Shown: positions 23,807-31,112 of the stretch, one piece after another
Layout: the number at the start of each line of letters is the position of its first letter
Numbering within the stretch: position 1 is the first letter of the stretch
Assembly (NCBI GenBank): GCA_017449745.1
Contig: JAFTFD010000128.1
Coordinates: forward strand, 1 to 36,527
Length of the DNA: 36,527 bases
Source: Lachnospiraceae bacterium
GTDB lineage: Bacteria; Bacillota; Clostridia; Lachnospirales; Lachnospiraceae
Direction: 5' to 3'
Position numbers and translations under genes: made by a program
The notes under the pieces: generated by a model
The model's input: the letters and a program-made list of their open reading frames with translations, nothing else
What the model was told of the DNA's origin: nothing
Databases searched by the model: none

Positions 23807-25059
23807 GTTCTTTTTTTCTCCTTTGAATACATATATACAGTATCACCTGCGGAAAGCCTCAGGCCGCCGCTTGGCACGATCGTGCGCCCGTTACGGCGTA
23901 CCATCACGATGTAGGTCTGCCTGGAAATATCCAGGTCCCGGATCGCCTCGCCTGTCCACTTGTTGCCATTTTCCAGGGTAACTTCCCTGAGTCTTACCGG
24001 CTGACTATCTCCCGTCGATTCCGCGCCGATGATCAGCAAATCGCCTTTTTTGAGGACCACGTCCCCTCTTGGAACCAGCGTGTCGTTCCCCCGCTGCACT
24101 GCCGCCATTATGCTGCCTTTTGGAAGCCCGATCTCCCTGATGGATTTACCGCTCCAGGGGTCTCCCGCCGTCAGCCTGACCCGGATGAACTGCAGGTCCT
24201 TTTCCGTCCCCTGATCGGAGATCTTCGTATAATTTGCGTACTGCTCCACAAATCCGGCAGAAATGATACCGGTAGGGATCGCCACAAGGCCGACGCCCAT
24301 GAACGCTATGAAGGTTCCCAGGAGTTTGCCCAGAAACGTGATCGGATAAATATCCCCATAGCCCACGGTCAGCAGCGTCGATACAGACCACCAGATCCCT
24401 GAAAAAGCATTCTTAAAAACATCCGGCTGCGCCTCGTGTTCAACGGAATACATACACAGGCTGGAAGCCATCATCATCACGACAATGATAAAGACCGAGG
24501 ACTGCAGCTGCTGCCGTTTTGCCTTGAGCACCTCCGTGATGACATTCATGGAATCCACATTGGCGTTGATCCTGAACAGTCTCATGATCCTGGCGACGCG
24601 GATCATCCGGAAAGCGACGGCTCCCGCCGGAAATACGATCGGCAGATAGTAAGGCAGGAAAGAGAGCAGGTCCACGATGCCCGCAAAGGACGTCATGTAT
24701 TTGCCCACCGCCTGCATCACCGTGCTGTTCGGGTAAGCGCTTCTGGCCGTCAGCACGCGAAGAGCATAATCCACGGCAAAAAACAGGACCGTAACTGCCT
24801 CGACGGCATCAAAAACAGCCCCGAACTTAAGATCCAGCTGCTCAAACGTCGACATGAAGGCAACCGTCAGATTCGCGATCAGCATCGTGATGCTCAGGAT
24901 GTCATACGCCTGATTGACCGGTACGTCCACAACGCCGACGCTCACCATCCGGTAGAGCCGGTCTCTCAAATTATTCCAGCTGCGGATCCTCTCCCTGCGG
25001 GCTTCCGCTTTTCCCCGATATTCAGTTTTTCCGCCCAGAGGGCGATCCGTATTATTCAT
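23803..25059 (-). CDS. Voltage-sensor potassium channel with two RCK_C domains
   Basis: A 418-residue ion channel. Four voltage-sensor-like helices span about 50-165; the S4 arginines occur every third residue (R151, R154, R157, R160, R163). The pore helix and selectivity filter TVGYGD (231-236) are intact. Two TrkA_C/RCK_C-type domains follow (about 291-345 and 353-415) with no RCK_N Rossmann domain between pore and tail. It probably gates K+ flux in response to voltage and a ligand bound by the RCK_C pair. The ATG has no clear ribosome binding site. It is coupled to the CPBP protease gene. Confidence 0.9.
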   Translation of the reverse strand: MNNTDRPLGGKTEYRGKAEARRERIRSWNNLRDRLYRMVSVGVVDVPVNQAYDILSITMLIANLTVAFMSTFEQLDLKFGAVFDAVEAVTVLFFAVDYALRVLTARSAYPNSTVMQAVGKYMTSFAGIVDLLSFLPYYLPIVFPAGAVAFRMIRVARIMRLFRINANVDSMNVITEVLKAKRQQLQSSVFIIVVMMMASSLCMYSVEHEAQPDVFKNAFSGIWWSVSTLLTVGYGDIYPITFLGKLLGTFIAFMGVGLVAIPTGIISAGFVEQYANYTKISDQGTEKDLQFIRVRLTAGDPWSGKSIREIGLPKGSIMAAVQRGNDTLVPRGDVVLKKGDLLIIGAESTGDSQPVRLREVTLENGNKWTGEAIRDLDISRQTYIVMVRRNGRTIVPSGGLRLSAGDTVYMYSKEKKRT

Positions 25060-25093
25060 ATTTTCAGTATAAACGATACAGGACTGAAAGTGT

Positions 25094-25119
25094 AAAAAAA
25101 GTAATACTGTGCTCAGTAT
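25094..25119 (-). terminator. Terminator after small membrane protein gene
   Basis: In the minus orientation ATACTG-AGCA-CAGTAT (25119-25104) is followed by a run of seven T (25100-25094). Stem of 6 bp. Confidence 0.65.
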
Positions 25120-25151
25120 GCCTGAATCGTTACAGAGCGTCCGGAGCGTCC

Positions 25152-25454
25152 CTATTTAAACCATATGAAATCACAGAATGCGATGAACAGTGCAAAGATA
25201 CCGCCGAAGACCAACGCCAGGATGAGCCCTGCCCTGACAGCCGCCCATCTGTACATACGCACCTCTTCGTCCGTCATCTGCTGCTGGTAACCTCCCGGTC
25301 CCGGAATAACAGGTACGTCCTGCCTGGCGGAGCGGTGATACCAGGGCATCCCGTCCACATTCATATCGGCGATCGTTCTGCCGTCATCCTCTTCTTCGAG
25401 GATCTCGTCGATCTGATCTTTTGATTCTCGCATATTTTTCACACTTTTCCCCAT
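25152..25454 (-). CDS. Small single-span membrane protein, unknown
   Basis: Up to 100 residues: an acidic N terminus (DQIDEILEEEDD), a conserved-looking segment MPWYHRSARQDVPVIPGPGG, and one C-terminal transmembrane helix (about 70-97, ending DFIWFK). No function known. The start is uncertain: the ATG at 25454 has no ribosome binding site; the ATG at 25433 (93 residues) has a distant GGGGAAAAG. It lies between the potassium channel gene and the peptide transporter. Confidence 0.6.
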   Translation of the reverse strand: MGKSVKNMRESKDQIDEILEEEDDGRTIADMNVDGMPWYHRSARQDVPVIPGPGGYQQQMTDEEVRMYRWAAVRAGLILALVFGGIFALFIAFCDFIWFK

Positions 25455-25471
25455 GCAGCAGCGTTAGAGAT

Positions 25472-25511
25472 ATTTTCCATTCGATTATGAAATTTTCCAT
25501 TCGATTATGAA
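25472..25511. repeat. Two identical 20-bp direct repeats
   Basis: ATTTTCCATTCGATTATGAA occurs at 25472-25491 and again at 25492-25511 without a gap, upstream of the small membrane protein gene. It could be a duplicated regulatory site. Confidence 0.85.
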
Positions 25512-25512
25512 A

Positions 25513-25544
25513 TGAGCCAGAGAGCAAAAAGCTTCTCTGACTCA
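25513..25544 (-). terminator. Hairpin at end of oligopeptide transporter operon
   Basis: TGAGCCAGAGA (25513-25523) pairs with TCTCTGACTCA (25534-25544) with one mismatch, about 45 bp after the oppF stop. The T-run is weak. Confidence 0.65.
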
Positions 25545-25587
25545 TTTGAATGCACCGATTTGCGGTCCGGCCGCTCATAAATGTGCC

Positions 25588-26676
25588 TTATAAAACTTCC
25601 TTGTCCACTGTGATCTGTCCGCTCTTCTTGGCTTCTTTTACGGCCTCCTCTGCCCTGGCCGTATCCTCTGCATCGTTGTAGAGGTGGCATGCGCAGAAGT
25701 GTCCGGGTTCGACCTCTTTCCAGGACGGGACTGCATATTTGCAGACTTCCATGCACTGCTCGCAGCGCGTGTGGAACTTGCAGCCTGCCGGCGGGTTTGC
25801 GGGACTCGGGATGGAGCCCTTCAGGATAATACGGTTGAGCTTGACGTCCGGGTCCGGAATCGGAATCGCGGAGAACAGAGCCTTTGTATAAGGATTCAGC
25901 GGATTGCTGAAGATCTTTTCCGTCTCTGCGTACTCGACCATACTGCCGAGGTACATGACGCCGACAGTATCCGAAATATGCTCAACGACAGAGAGGTCAT
26001 GAGAAATAAACAGATAGGTCAGCCCGAAGTCATCCTGCAGCTCTTTGAGCAGATTTATGATCTGTGCCTGGATGGAAACGTCCAGCGCGGAGACCGGCTC
26101 ATCGCAAACAATAAAATCAGGCGCAAGTGCAAGGGATCTGGCTATGCAGATACGCTGACGCTGTCCGCCGGAAAACTCATGCGGATATCTCTCTTTGTAG
26201 TAGCTCGGCAGCCCGCACACGTCCATGACGCGGGTGATATACTCGTCATATTCGGAAGGCTCTACAATGCCGTGCTCCCTGACAGCCTCGCCGATGATCT
26301 CCCCGACGGGAAGCCTGGGAGAGAGGGAGGAATAGGGATCCTGGAAGACCAGCTGCATTCTCGGGCGAAGCTTTCTTAATTCTTCGCGGCTTAAGGCGAA
26401 CACATCCTGTCCGTCGAAAATGACGTCGCCGGCTGTTTTGTCCTGCAGGCGCAGGATCGTTCTGCCGCAGGTGGATTTCCCGCAGCCGGACTCCCCGACA
26501 AGGCCCATGGTCTGGCGGCGCTTAATATTGAAGCTGACGCCGTCCACAGCCTTGACGTTGCCGATCGTCCTCTTGAAAAAGCTGGATTTGATCGGGAACC
26601 ATTTCACCAGATTCCTGACCTCCAGAATATTATCGTTTTCTGCGGCCGGAGCCGTGATATTTAAGTTCTCTGCCAT
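25588..26676 (-). CDS. oppF: Oligopeptide ABC transporter ATPase OppF
   Basis: A 362-residue ABC ATPase. Walker A GESGCGKST, Q-loop FQDPYSSLSPR, signature FSGGQRQRI and Walker B FIVCDEPVSALD are all intact. The C-terminal Oligo_HPY-type Cys cluster (CKFHTRCEQCMEVC) is typical of peptide/nickel transporter ATPases. With OppD it powers the OppBC pore. Its ATG follows the oppD stop after one base and uses GGAGGAG inside the end of oppD, so translation is coupled. Last gene of the operon. Confidence 0.94.
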   Translation of the reverse strand: MAENLNITAPAAENDNILEVRNLVKWFPIKSSFFKRTIGNVKAVDGVSFNIKRRQTMGLVGESGCGKSTCGRTILRLQDKTAGDVIFDGQDVFALSREELRKLRPRMQLVFQDPYSSLSPRLPVGEIIGEAVREHGIVEPSEYDEYITRVMDVCGLPSYYKERYPHEFSGGQRQRICIARSLALAPDFIVCDEPVSALDVSIQAQIINLLKELQDDFGLTYLFISHDLSVVEHISDTVGVMYLGSMVEYAETEKIFSNPLNPYTKALFSAIPIPDPDVKLNRIILKGSIPSPANPPAGCKFHTRCEQCMEVCKYAVPSWKEVEPGHFCACHLYNDAEDTARAEEAVKEAKKSGQITVDKEVL

Positions 26677-26677
26677 C

Positions 26678-27865
26678 TCAAAGCTCCTCCACGTTCACGG
26701 ACTGAGGGTACTTGATCACCTCGCCCTCCTTCATGTATCTGTAGCAGGATACAACATGTGTATCGCTCACTTTGATCTCCGGCGGATACTGCCCGCTGCA
26801 CTCCTCGCAGCGCATCTCGCAGCGATCACGGAAATAGCAGTAATCCGGCATTTCGACCGGGTTGGGAACACTGCCGGGAATGTTATACAGCTTGTCGACC
26901 TTCTTGCCGACGACCGGCTTGGACTTCATCAGGCCGATCGTATACGGATGCATCGGGTGATGGAAGATCTCATCCGCCGTGCCCTTTTCCACGACACGCC
27001 CTGCATACATGACGACCACATAATCCGCCATTCCGGCGACGACGCCGAGATCATGTGTGATCAGCATGATGGAGGAGTTCAGCTTGTCCTTCAGATTCTG
27101 CAGAAGGTCGAGGATCTGTGCCTGGATCGTAACGTCCAGTGCCGTCGTCGGCTCGTCTGCAATGATCAGGGTCGGTGAACATGCCAGCGCGATCGCGATG
27201 CAGATACGCTGCCGCATACCGCCGGAGAGCTCATGAGGGTACATGTTATAGACGCCCTCTTTGTTCGCGATCCCAACGAGCTCCAGCATTTCGAGGGTTC
27301 TCGCCTTGACATCCTCGTCGCTCATCTCCGGGTTGTGGAGCCTTGTCACCTCATCGACCTGTTCGCCGATCCTGAAGACCGGGTTCAGGCTCGTCATGGG
27401 CTCCTGGAAGATCATGGAGATGCGGTTTCCGCGGATCTTCTCCATGACGGAGTTCGGGGTGTTGACGATATTGATTGCCGTGCCGTCTCCCATGTTAAAG
27501 CGGATCTGGCCGCCGACGGTCTGGCCGCTCGGTCTTGCCAGCAGCTGCATGAGGGAGAGGCTCGTCACGCTCTTTCCGCAGCCGGATTCTCCGACGACGC
27601 CGACCGTGGAGTGCCTCGGCACGTTAAAGTTTACGCCGTCGACCGCTTTCACGGTTCCGACGTCTGTAAAGAAATAGGTGCACACGTTGTCAAATTCGAC
27701 GACATTGTTCTCGTCTTCCATCTTGACCGTGTACAGTGCCGGATCCTTGCCGGCATCCGCGCGCTGCTGCTCGAGCTTTCTTGTCACGCGCCTGTTAAAT
27801 CTCGATATTTTTCTGGATTCCTTCCCCGAGATATAGGAGGATTTTTTCTTGCCTTTTTCTGCCAT
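26678..27865 (-). CDS. oppD: Oligopeptide ABC transporter ATPase OppD
   Basis: A 395-residue ABC ATPase partner of OppF. Walker A GESGCGKSV, signature LSGGMRQRI, Walker B LIIADEPTTALD and the Cys-rich tail (CYFRDRCEMRCEEC) are present. It has an N-terminal basic extension of about 50 residues before the ABC domain, longer than usual. The ATG follows a GGAGG-type site, 14 bp after the oppC stop. Confidence 0.94.
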   Translation of the reverse strand: MAEKGKKKSSYISGKESRKISRFNRRVTRKLEQQRADAGKDPALYTVKMEDENNVVEFDNVCTYFFTDVGTVKAVDGVNFNVPRHSTVGVVGESGCGKSVTSLSLMQLLARPSGQTVGGQIRFNMGDGTAINIVNTPNSVMEKIRGNRISMIFQEPMTSLNPVFRIGEQVDEVTRLHNPEMSDEDVKARTLEMLELVGIANKEGVYNMYPHELSGGMRQRICIAIALACSPTLIIADEPTTALDVTIQAQILDLLQNLKDKLNSSIMLITHDLGVVAGMADYVVVMYAGRVVEKGTADEIFHHPMHPYTIGLMKSKPVVGKKVDKLYNIPGSVPNPVEMPDYCYFRDRCEMRCEECSGQYPPEIKVSDTHVVSCYRYMKEGEVIKYPQSVNVEEL

Positions 27866-27879
27866 TGTTCCGTTCCTCC

Positions 27880-29928
27880 TTATCTCTTTGCCTTCGGATC
27901 GTAGGCGTCACGCAGACCGTCACCGACAAAGTTGAACGCGATAACTGTCACGCAGATGAGTAATCCTACAGGGATCCAGATAAATGCGTAGTGTGCCATA
28001 GCCGATGCCGAGGAGACCGAGTTGATGATCGTTCCCCATGTCGCCAGCGGATGCTTAACGCCAAGGCCCAGGAAAGAAAGTGTGGACTCTGTCAGGATAA
28101 CGGAGCCGATACCCATGGTAGCTGTAACGATCAGCTGAGGCATAACGTTCGGGACAAGGTGACGGAAGATCCTCGCGCCGACCTTGATGCCGGTCGCCTC
28201 TGTCGCCACCATGAACTCCTGCTCACGGAGGGAGAGGATCTGGCCGCGGACCAGTCTTGCGACGCCGGCCCAGCCCATGATACCAAGTGCCGCCATCATG
28301 ATCATCAGGCGGATATAGGTGTCCATGCGCAGAGCATCCATCATGGCACCGAGGATGATCATGATCGGCATGGAAGGCAGGCAGTAGAACACGTCGACCA
28401 TTCTCATGATCAGGTTGTCTACCCAGCCGCCGTAGTAGCCGGCAATACCGCCCATGATGACGCCCAGCAGGATCTCGATGAAGACGACAACAAAGCCTAC
28501 CATCAGGGAGACGCGGCCGCCGTACATGATACGGGCCATAACGTCAAATCCGTCGCCGTCCGTTCCAAGGATGTGTTTTGCGGAGGGCGCCGCATACATA
28601 TCGATGACATAATTGATCTGATCGCAGTTGATGACATACTCGCCGGTATCTCTCTGCGTGATCTTCATCTCTGTCTCGTTGTAGATGAGATTTCCTTCTT
28701 CGTCGCGGCTGTAGGAACCATCCTCGTTCTGCTGGGGAAGATCATAGACCATCGTGCCGCTCTTGACACCGGAGAGCTTCATCTCTTCGATCTTGGCAGC
28801 GACGGCATTCTTGAGCGCGTACTCCATCGTATCCTCGCCGGAGTAACGGCGGACAGAGAACGGATTAAACTCCGCGTAGCTCTCGCCGGCGGCATCATAG
28901 ATATCAAGAGCGCCTTCCGAGGGAACGACCGTGTAGGTCTGTCCGTCAACCGTAAATTCGCCGTCTCCATAAGCAGCCATCAGTGCCGCCGCCTTGAATT
29001 CATCGGAGACCCTGCCGGAAACTTCCATCGTATCCAATGTATAGTTTGTGAAGACACGGGCGTCTTTCAGATCGCTGACAGAGTAAACATTATAGAGAGA
29101 ACCCTCTTTATTGATGAGATAGCTCTCACCGTTATAGGAGAAATCCGTTCCCGCTGCCACAGCCTCTGCGAGTGCAGATTCAAATCCGGCATCCATTGTT
29201 CTGCCAGTGTAGCTGATACCGCTGAGTTCCGCAAAAATATCGTAGCTCTTTGCAGCTCCTCTGGTATAGGAATAAGTCGTGCCGTTAAAATCAAACGTGC
29301 CTTCTTTTCCCTTCAGGTTCGCAGCTGCCGCCTCTTCAAGGCCTTCCACAGTTTCACCGGCATAGGTGATCTTCTTGCTCACACCGCTGTAAGAACCCAC
29401 TTTGACAGTACCTTCGCCGGTGGAACATACCTGTTCCGCTTTGCCTGCAGAGAGGACATAAACAGCTTCTCCGATCTTGCCGATCTTATAGCCGCCGTTA
29501 TCTCCCAGAACCAGCATCTCATCTTTGCCGGCCGCCTGCATTTTTTTGATGTTGCTGTTCATGGAGTTCACGACCGGCCTGTCGAGGGTGAGCCCTTCGT
29601 CGAGGACATAACCGTTGTACGTCGTATTTTCCTTGGCCAGCGCATAGTTGACGTTCTGGCGGTCATACTTGTAAAAGATCTGTTTCTGCCCGTAAGAGTA
29701 GAAAAGAGGACCTATAAAGGAGAACACGAACATCGTGATCAGCAGCAGGGATCCGAAAACCGCCAGGCGGTTTCTGATAAAGCGCTTAAAGACCTGTCTT
29801 CCGGGGGAGAGCACCTTGACACGGCTGATATCATCCAGTGCCAGCTCTTTGCCGGTCGTCGCCGCTTCCCAGGCAGCCTTCTGCGCTTCTCTTTGTTTTA
29901 AAACTTCATTCAGATTATATGTTGCCAT
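27880..29928 (-). CDS. oppC: OppC-type permease with a large extracytoplasmic insert
   Basis: A 682-residue permease, about twice the usual OppC length. TM1 lies at about 55-77. Residues about 85-440 form a soluble insert with no hydrophobic span. The canonical permease core follows (about 450-680), starting HILGTDGDGFDVMARIMYGG and carrying the EAA-type loop EFMVATEATG. The insert contains at least three units of an Ala-rich helix followed by G-x-F-x-F/Y-N/D-G-x-x-Y, at about 195-232, 249-282 and 310-343. The insert faces outside, where peptide is delivered by OppA. The frame is continuous and lies between oppB and oppD, so this is not a misjoined gene. Confidence 0.92.
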   Translation of the reverse strand: MATYNLNEVLKQREAQKAAWEAATTGKELALDDISRVKVLSPGRQVFKRFIRNRLAVFGSLLLITMFVFSFIGPLFYSYGQKQIFYKYDRQNVNYALAKENTTYNGYVLDEGLTLDRPVVNSMNSNIKKMQAAGKDEMLVLGDNGGYKIGKIGEAVYVLSAGKAEQVCSTGEGTVKVGSYSGVSKKITYAGETVEGLEEAAAANLKGKEGTFDFNGTTYSYTRGAAKSYDIFAELSGISYTGRTMDAGFESALAEAVAAGTDFSYNGESYLINKEGSLYNVYSVSDLKDARVFTNYTLDTMEVSGRVSDEFKAAALMAAYGDGEFTVDGQTYTVVPSEGALDIYDAAGESYAEFNPFSVRRYSGEDTMEYALKNAVAAKIEEMKLSGVKSGTMVYDLPQQNEDGSYSRDEEGNLIYNETEMKITQRDTGEYVINCDQINYVIDMYAAPSAKHILGTDGDGFDVMARIMYGGRVSLMVGFVVVFIEILLGVIMGGIAGYYGGWVDNLIMRMVDVFYCLPSMPIMIILGAMMDALRMDTYIRLMIMMAALGIMGWAGVARLVRGQILSLREQEFMVATEATGIKVGARIFRHLVPNVMPQLIVTATMGIGSVILTESTLSFLGLGVKHPLATWGTIINSVSSASAMAHYAFIWIPVGLLICVTVIAFNFVGDGLRDAYDPKAKR

Positions 29929-29938
29929 TCCGCACCCC

Positions 29939-30928
29939 CTAGCTCAGTCTTACTCTGGGATCCACGACCGCATACAGAAGATCGGAGATCAGGTTCCCGA
30001 GGAGTGTCAGAATAGAAATGAACGCAAGGTAGAACATGATAAAAGGAATGTCGCCCTGTGTCATCGATGTATAAGAGGCATAGCCGATCCCGCGGATGGA
30101 GAAAAGAGTCTCCGTGATCAGCGCGCCCGAGAAAAGTCCCGGAAGGGAGCCGCCGAGCGTTGTGACGAGCGGGATCAGGGTGTTTCGGAATGCATGGTAA
30201 TTGATGACCTTCTTCTCCGGCACGCCCTTTGCTCTGGCTGTCCTGATGTAATCGGCATTCAGGACCTCCAGCATATTTGTTCTGGTATAACGCATCAGAC
30301 CGCCAATACTGATGATAATGATCGTAATCGACGGGAGCACGAAGTGCTTGGCCACGTCGAGGAATTTTCCAAAGTCAGACAGATTCATATAGTTTCTGCC
30401 CTGCATACCGGAGAGGTCGAACCATCCGAGCTTGACAGAAAATATGTATTTCAGCACCGTCGCAATAAAGAAAGTCGGCATGGAAATGCAGACCATGGAG
30501 ACAACGGTCGTAAAATAGTCGGTGAAGCTGTATTGATTTTTTGCCGCTGTAATTCCGAGCGGGATCGCAATAAGGATCTCGAAAACGAAAGAAACGAATC
30601 CAAGAATAAAGCTGTACCAGACAGTATTGTGGAATTCCTGTGTAACAGGAATCGTCCATGCCCAGCTGTCACCCCAGTTGCCCCTGAGCGCGCTCTTGAG
30701 CCATGTAAGATACCCCAGCACGACGCCTTTATCCATACCGTACTGAGCGTTCAGATCCGCCAGCCACTCCGCATAGCTCTTGGTGGCGCCGGGTCTGGAA
30801 GCGAGTTCTCTCGCCTTTGTCTCAATGTACCCCATAGGCATGTTGTACATCAGGACGTAGATCAGAAACATTACGAAAAATAGAATCAGAATGCTGTACA
30901 GCACTCGTTTTATTGTAAACTTTGCCAT
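29939..30928 (-). CDS. oppB: Oligopeptide ABC transporter permease OppB
   Basis: A 329-residue six-span permease of normal length. It begins MAKFTIKRVLYSILILFFVMF (TM1) and carries the EAA-type loop DYIRTARAKGVPEKKV. It pairs with OppC to form the channel. A 10-bp gap separates it from oppC. No strong promoter is seen in front of it; it is probably read from the oppA promoter through the intergenic hairpins. Confidence 0.94.
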   Translation of the reverse strand: MAKFTIKRVLYSILILFFVMFLIYVLMYNMPMGYIETKARELASRPGATKSYAEWLADLNAQYGMDKGVVLGYLTWLKSALRGNWGDSWAWTIPVTQEFHNTVWYSFILGFVSFVFEILIAIPLGITAAKNQYSFTDYFTTVVSMVCISMPTFFIATVLKYIFSVKLGWFDLSGMQGRNYMNLSDFGKFLDVAKHFVLPSITIIIISIGGLMRYTRTNMLEVLNADYIRTARAKGVPEKKVINYHAFRNTLIPLVTTLGGSLPGLFSGALITETLFSIRGIGYASYTSMTQGDIPFIMFYLAFISILTLLGNLISDLLYAVVDPRVRLS

Positions 30929-30953
30929 AACACAGCCTTTCTTCTACAAACAC

Positions 30954-30981
30954 GCGCGGAAGGGGAAATCCCCTTCCGCGC
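30954..30981 (-). terminator. Intercistronic hairpin between oppA and oppB
   Basis: A perfect 12-bp stem GCGCGGAAGGGG (30954-30965) pairs with 30970-30981 around a 4-nt loop. It could attenuate oppBCDF relative to oppA or protect the oppA mRNA 3' end. A second hairpin lies closer to oppA. Confidence 0.8.
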
Positions 30982-31017
30982 TGCTTAAAGCTCAGTCAAT
31001 GCCGGTGATCCGGCTCC

Positions 31018-31046
31018 GGAACCGGCCGCGTCACGCAGCCGGTTCC
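31018..31046 (-). terminator. Second intercistronic hairpin after oppA
   Basis: GGAACCGGC (31018-31026) pairs with GCCGGTTCC (31038-31046), about 65 bp after the oppA stop. No T-run follows. Confidence 0.6.
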
Positions 31047-31112
31047 GATCTGATCAGCACTTCAGGATACGCTGCACATTTTCGTCCAGCGCAGTCCGGT
31101 CAAAGATCAGAT

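Noticed and set aside
27991-29901. 636-codon open frame antisense to oppC
   Set aside because: His/Asp/Arg-rich shadow with no domain; the oppC frame has the signature motifs.
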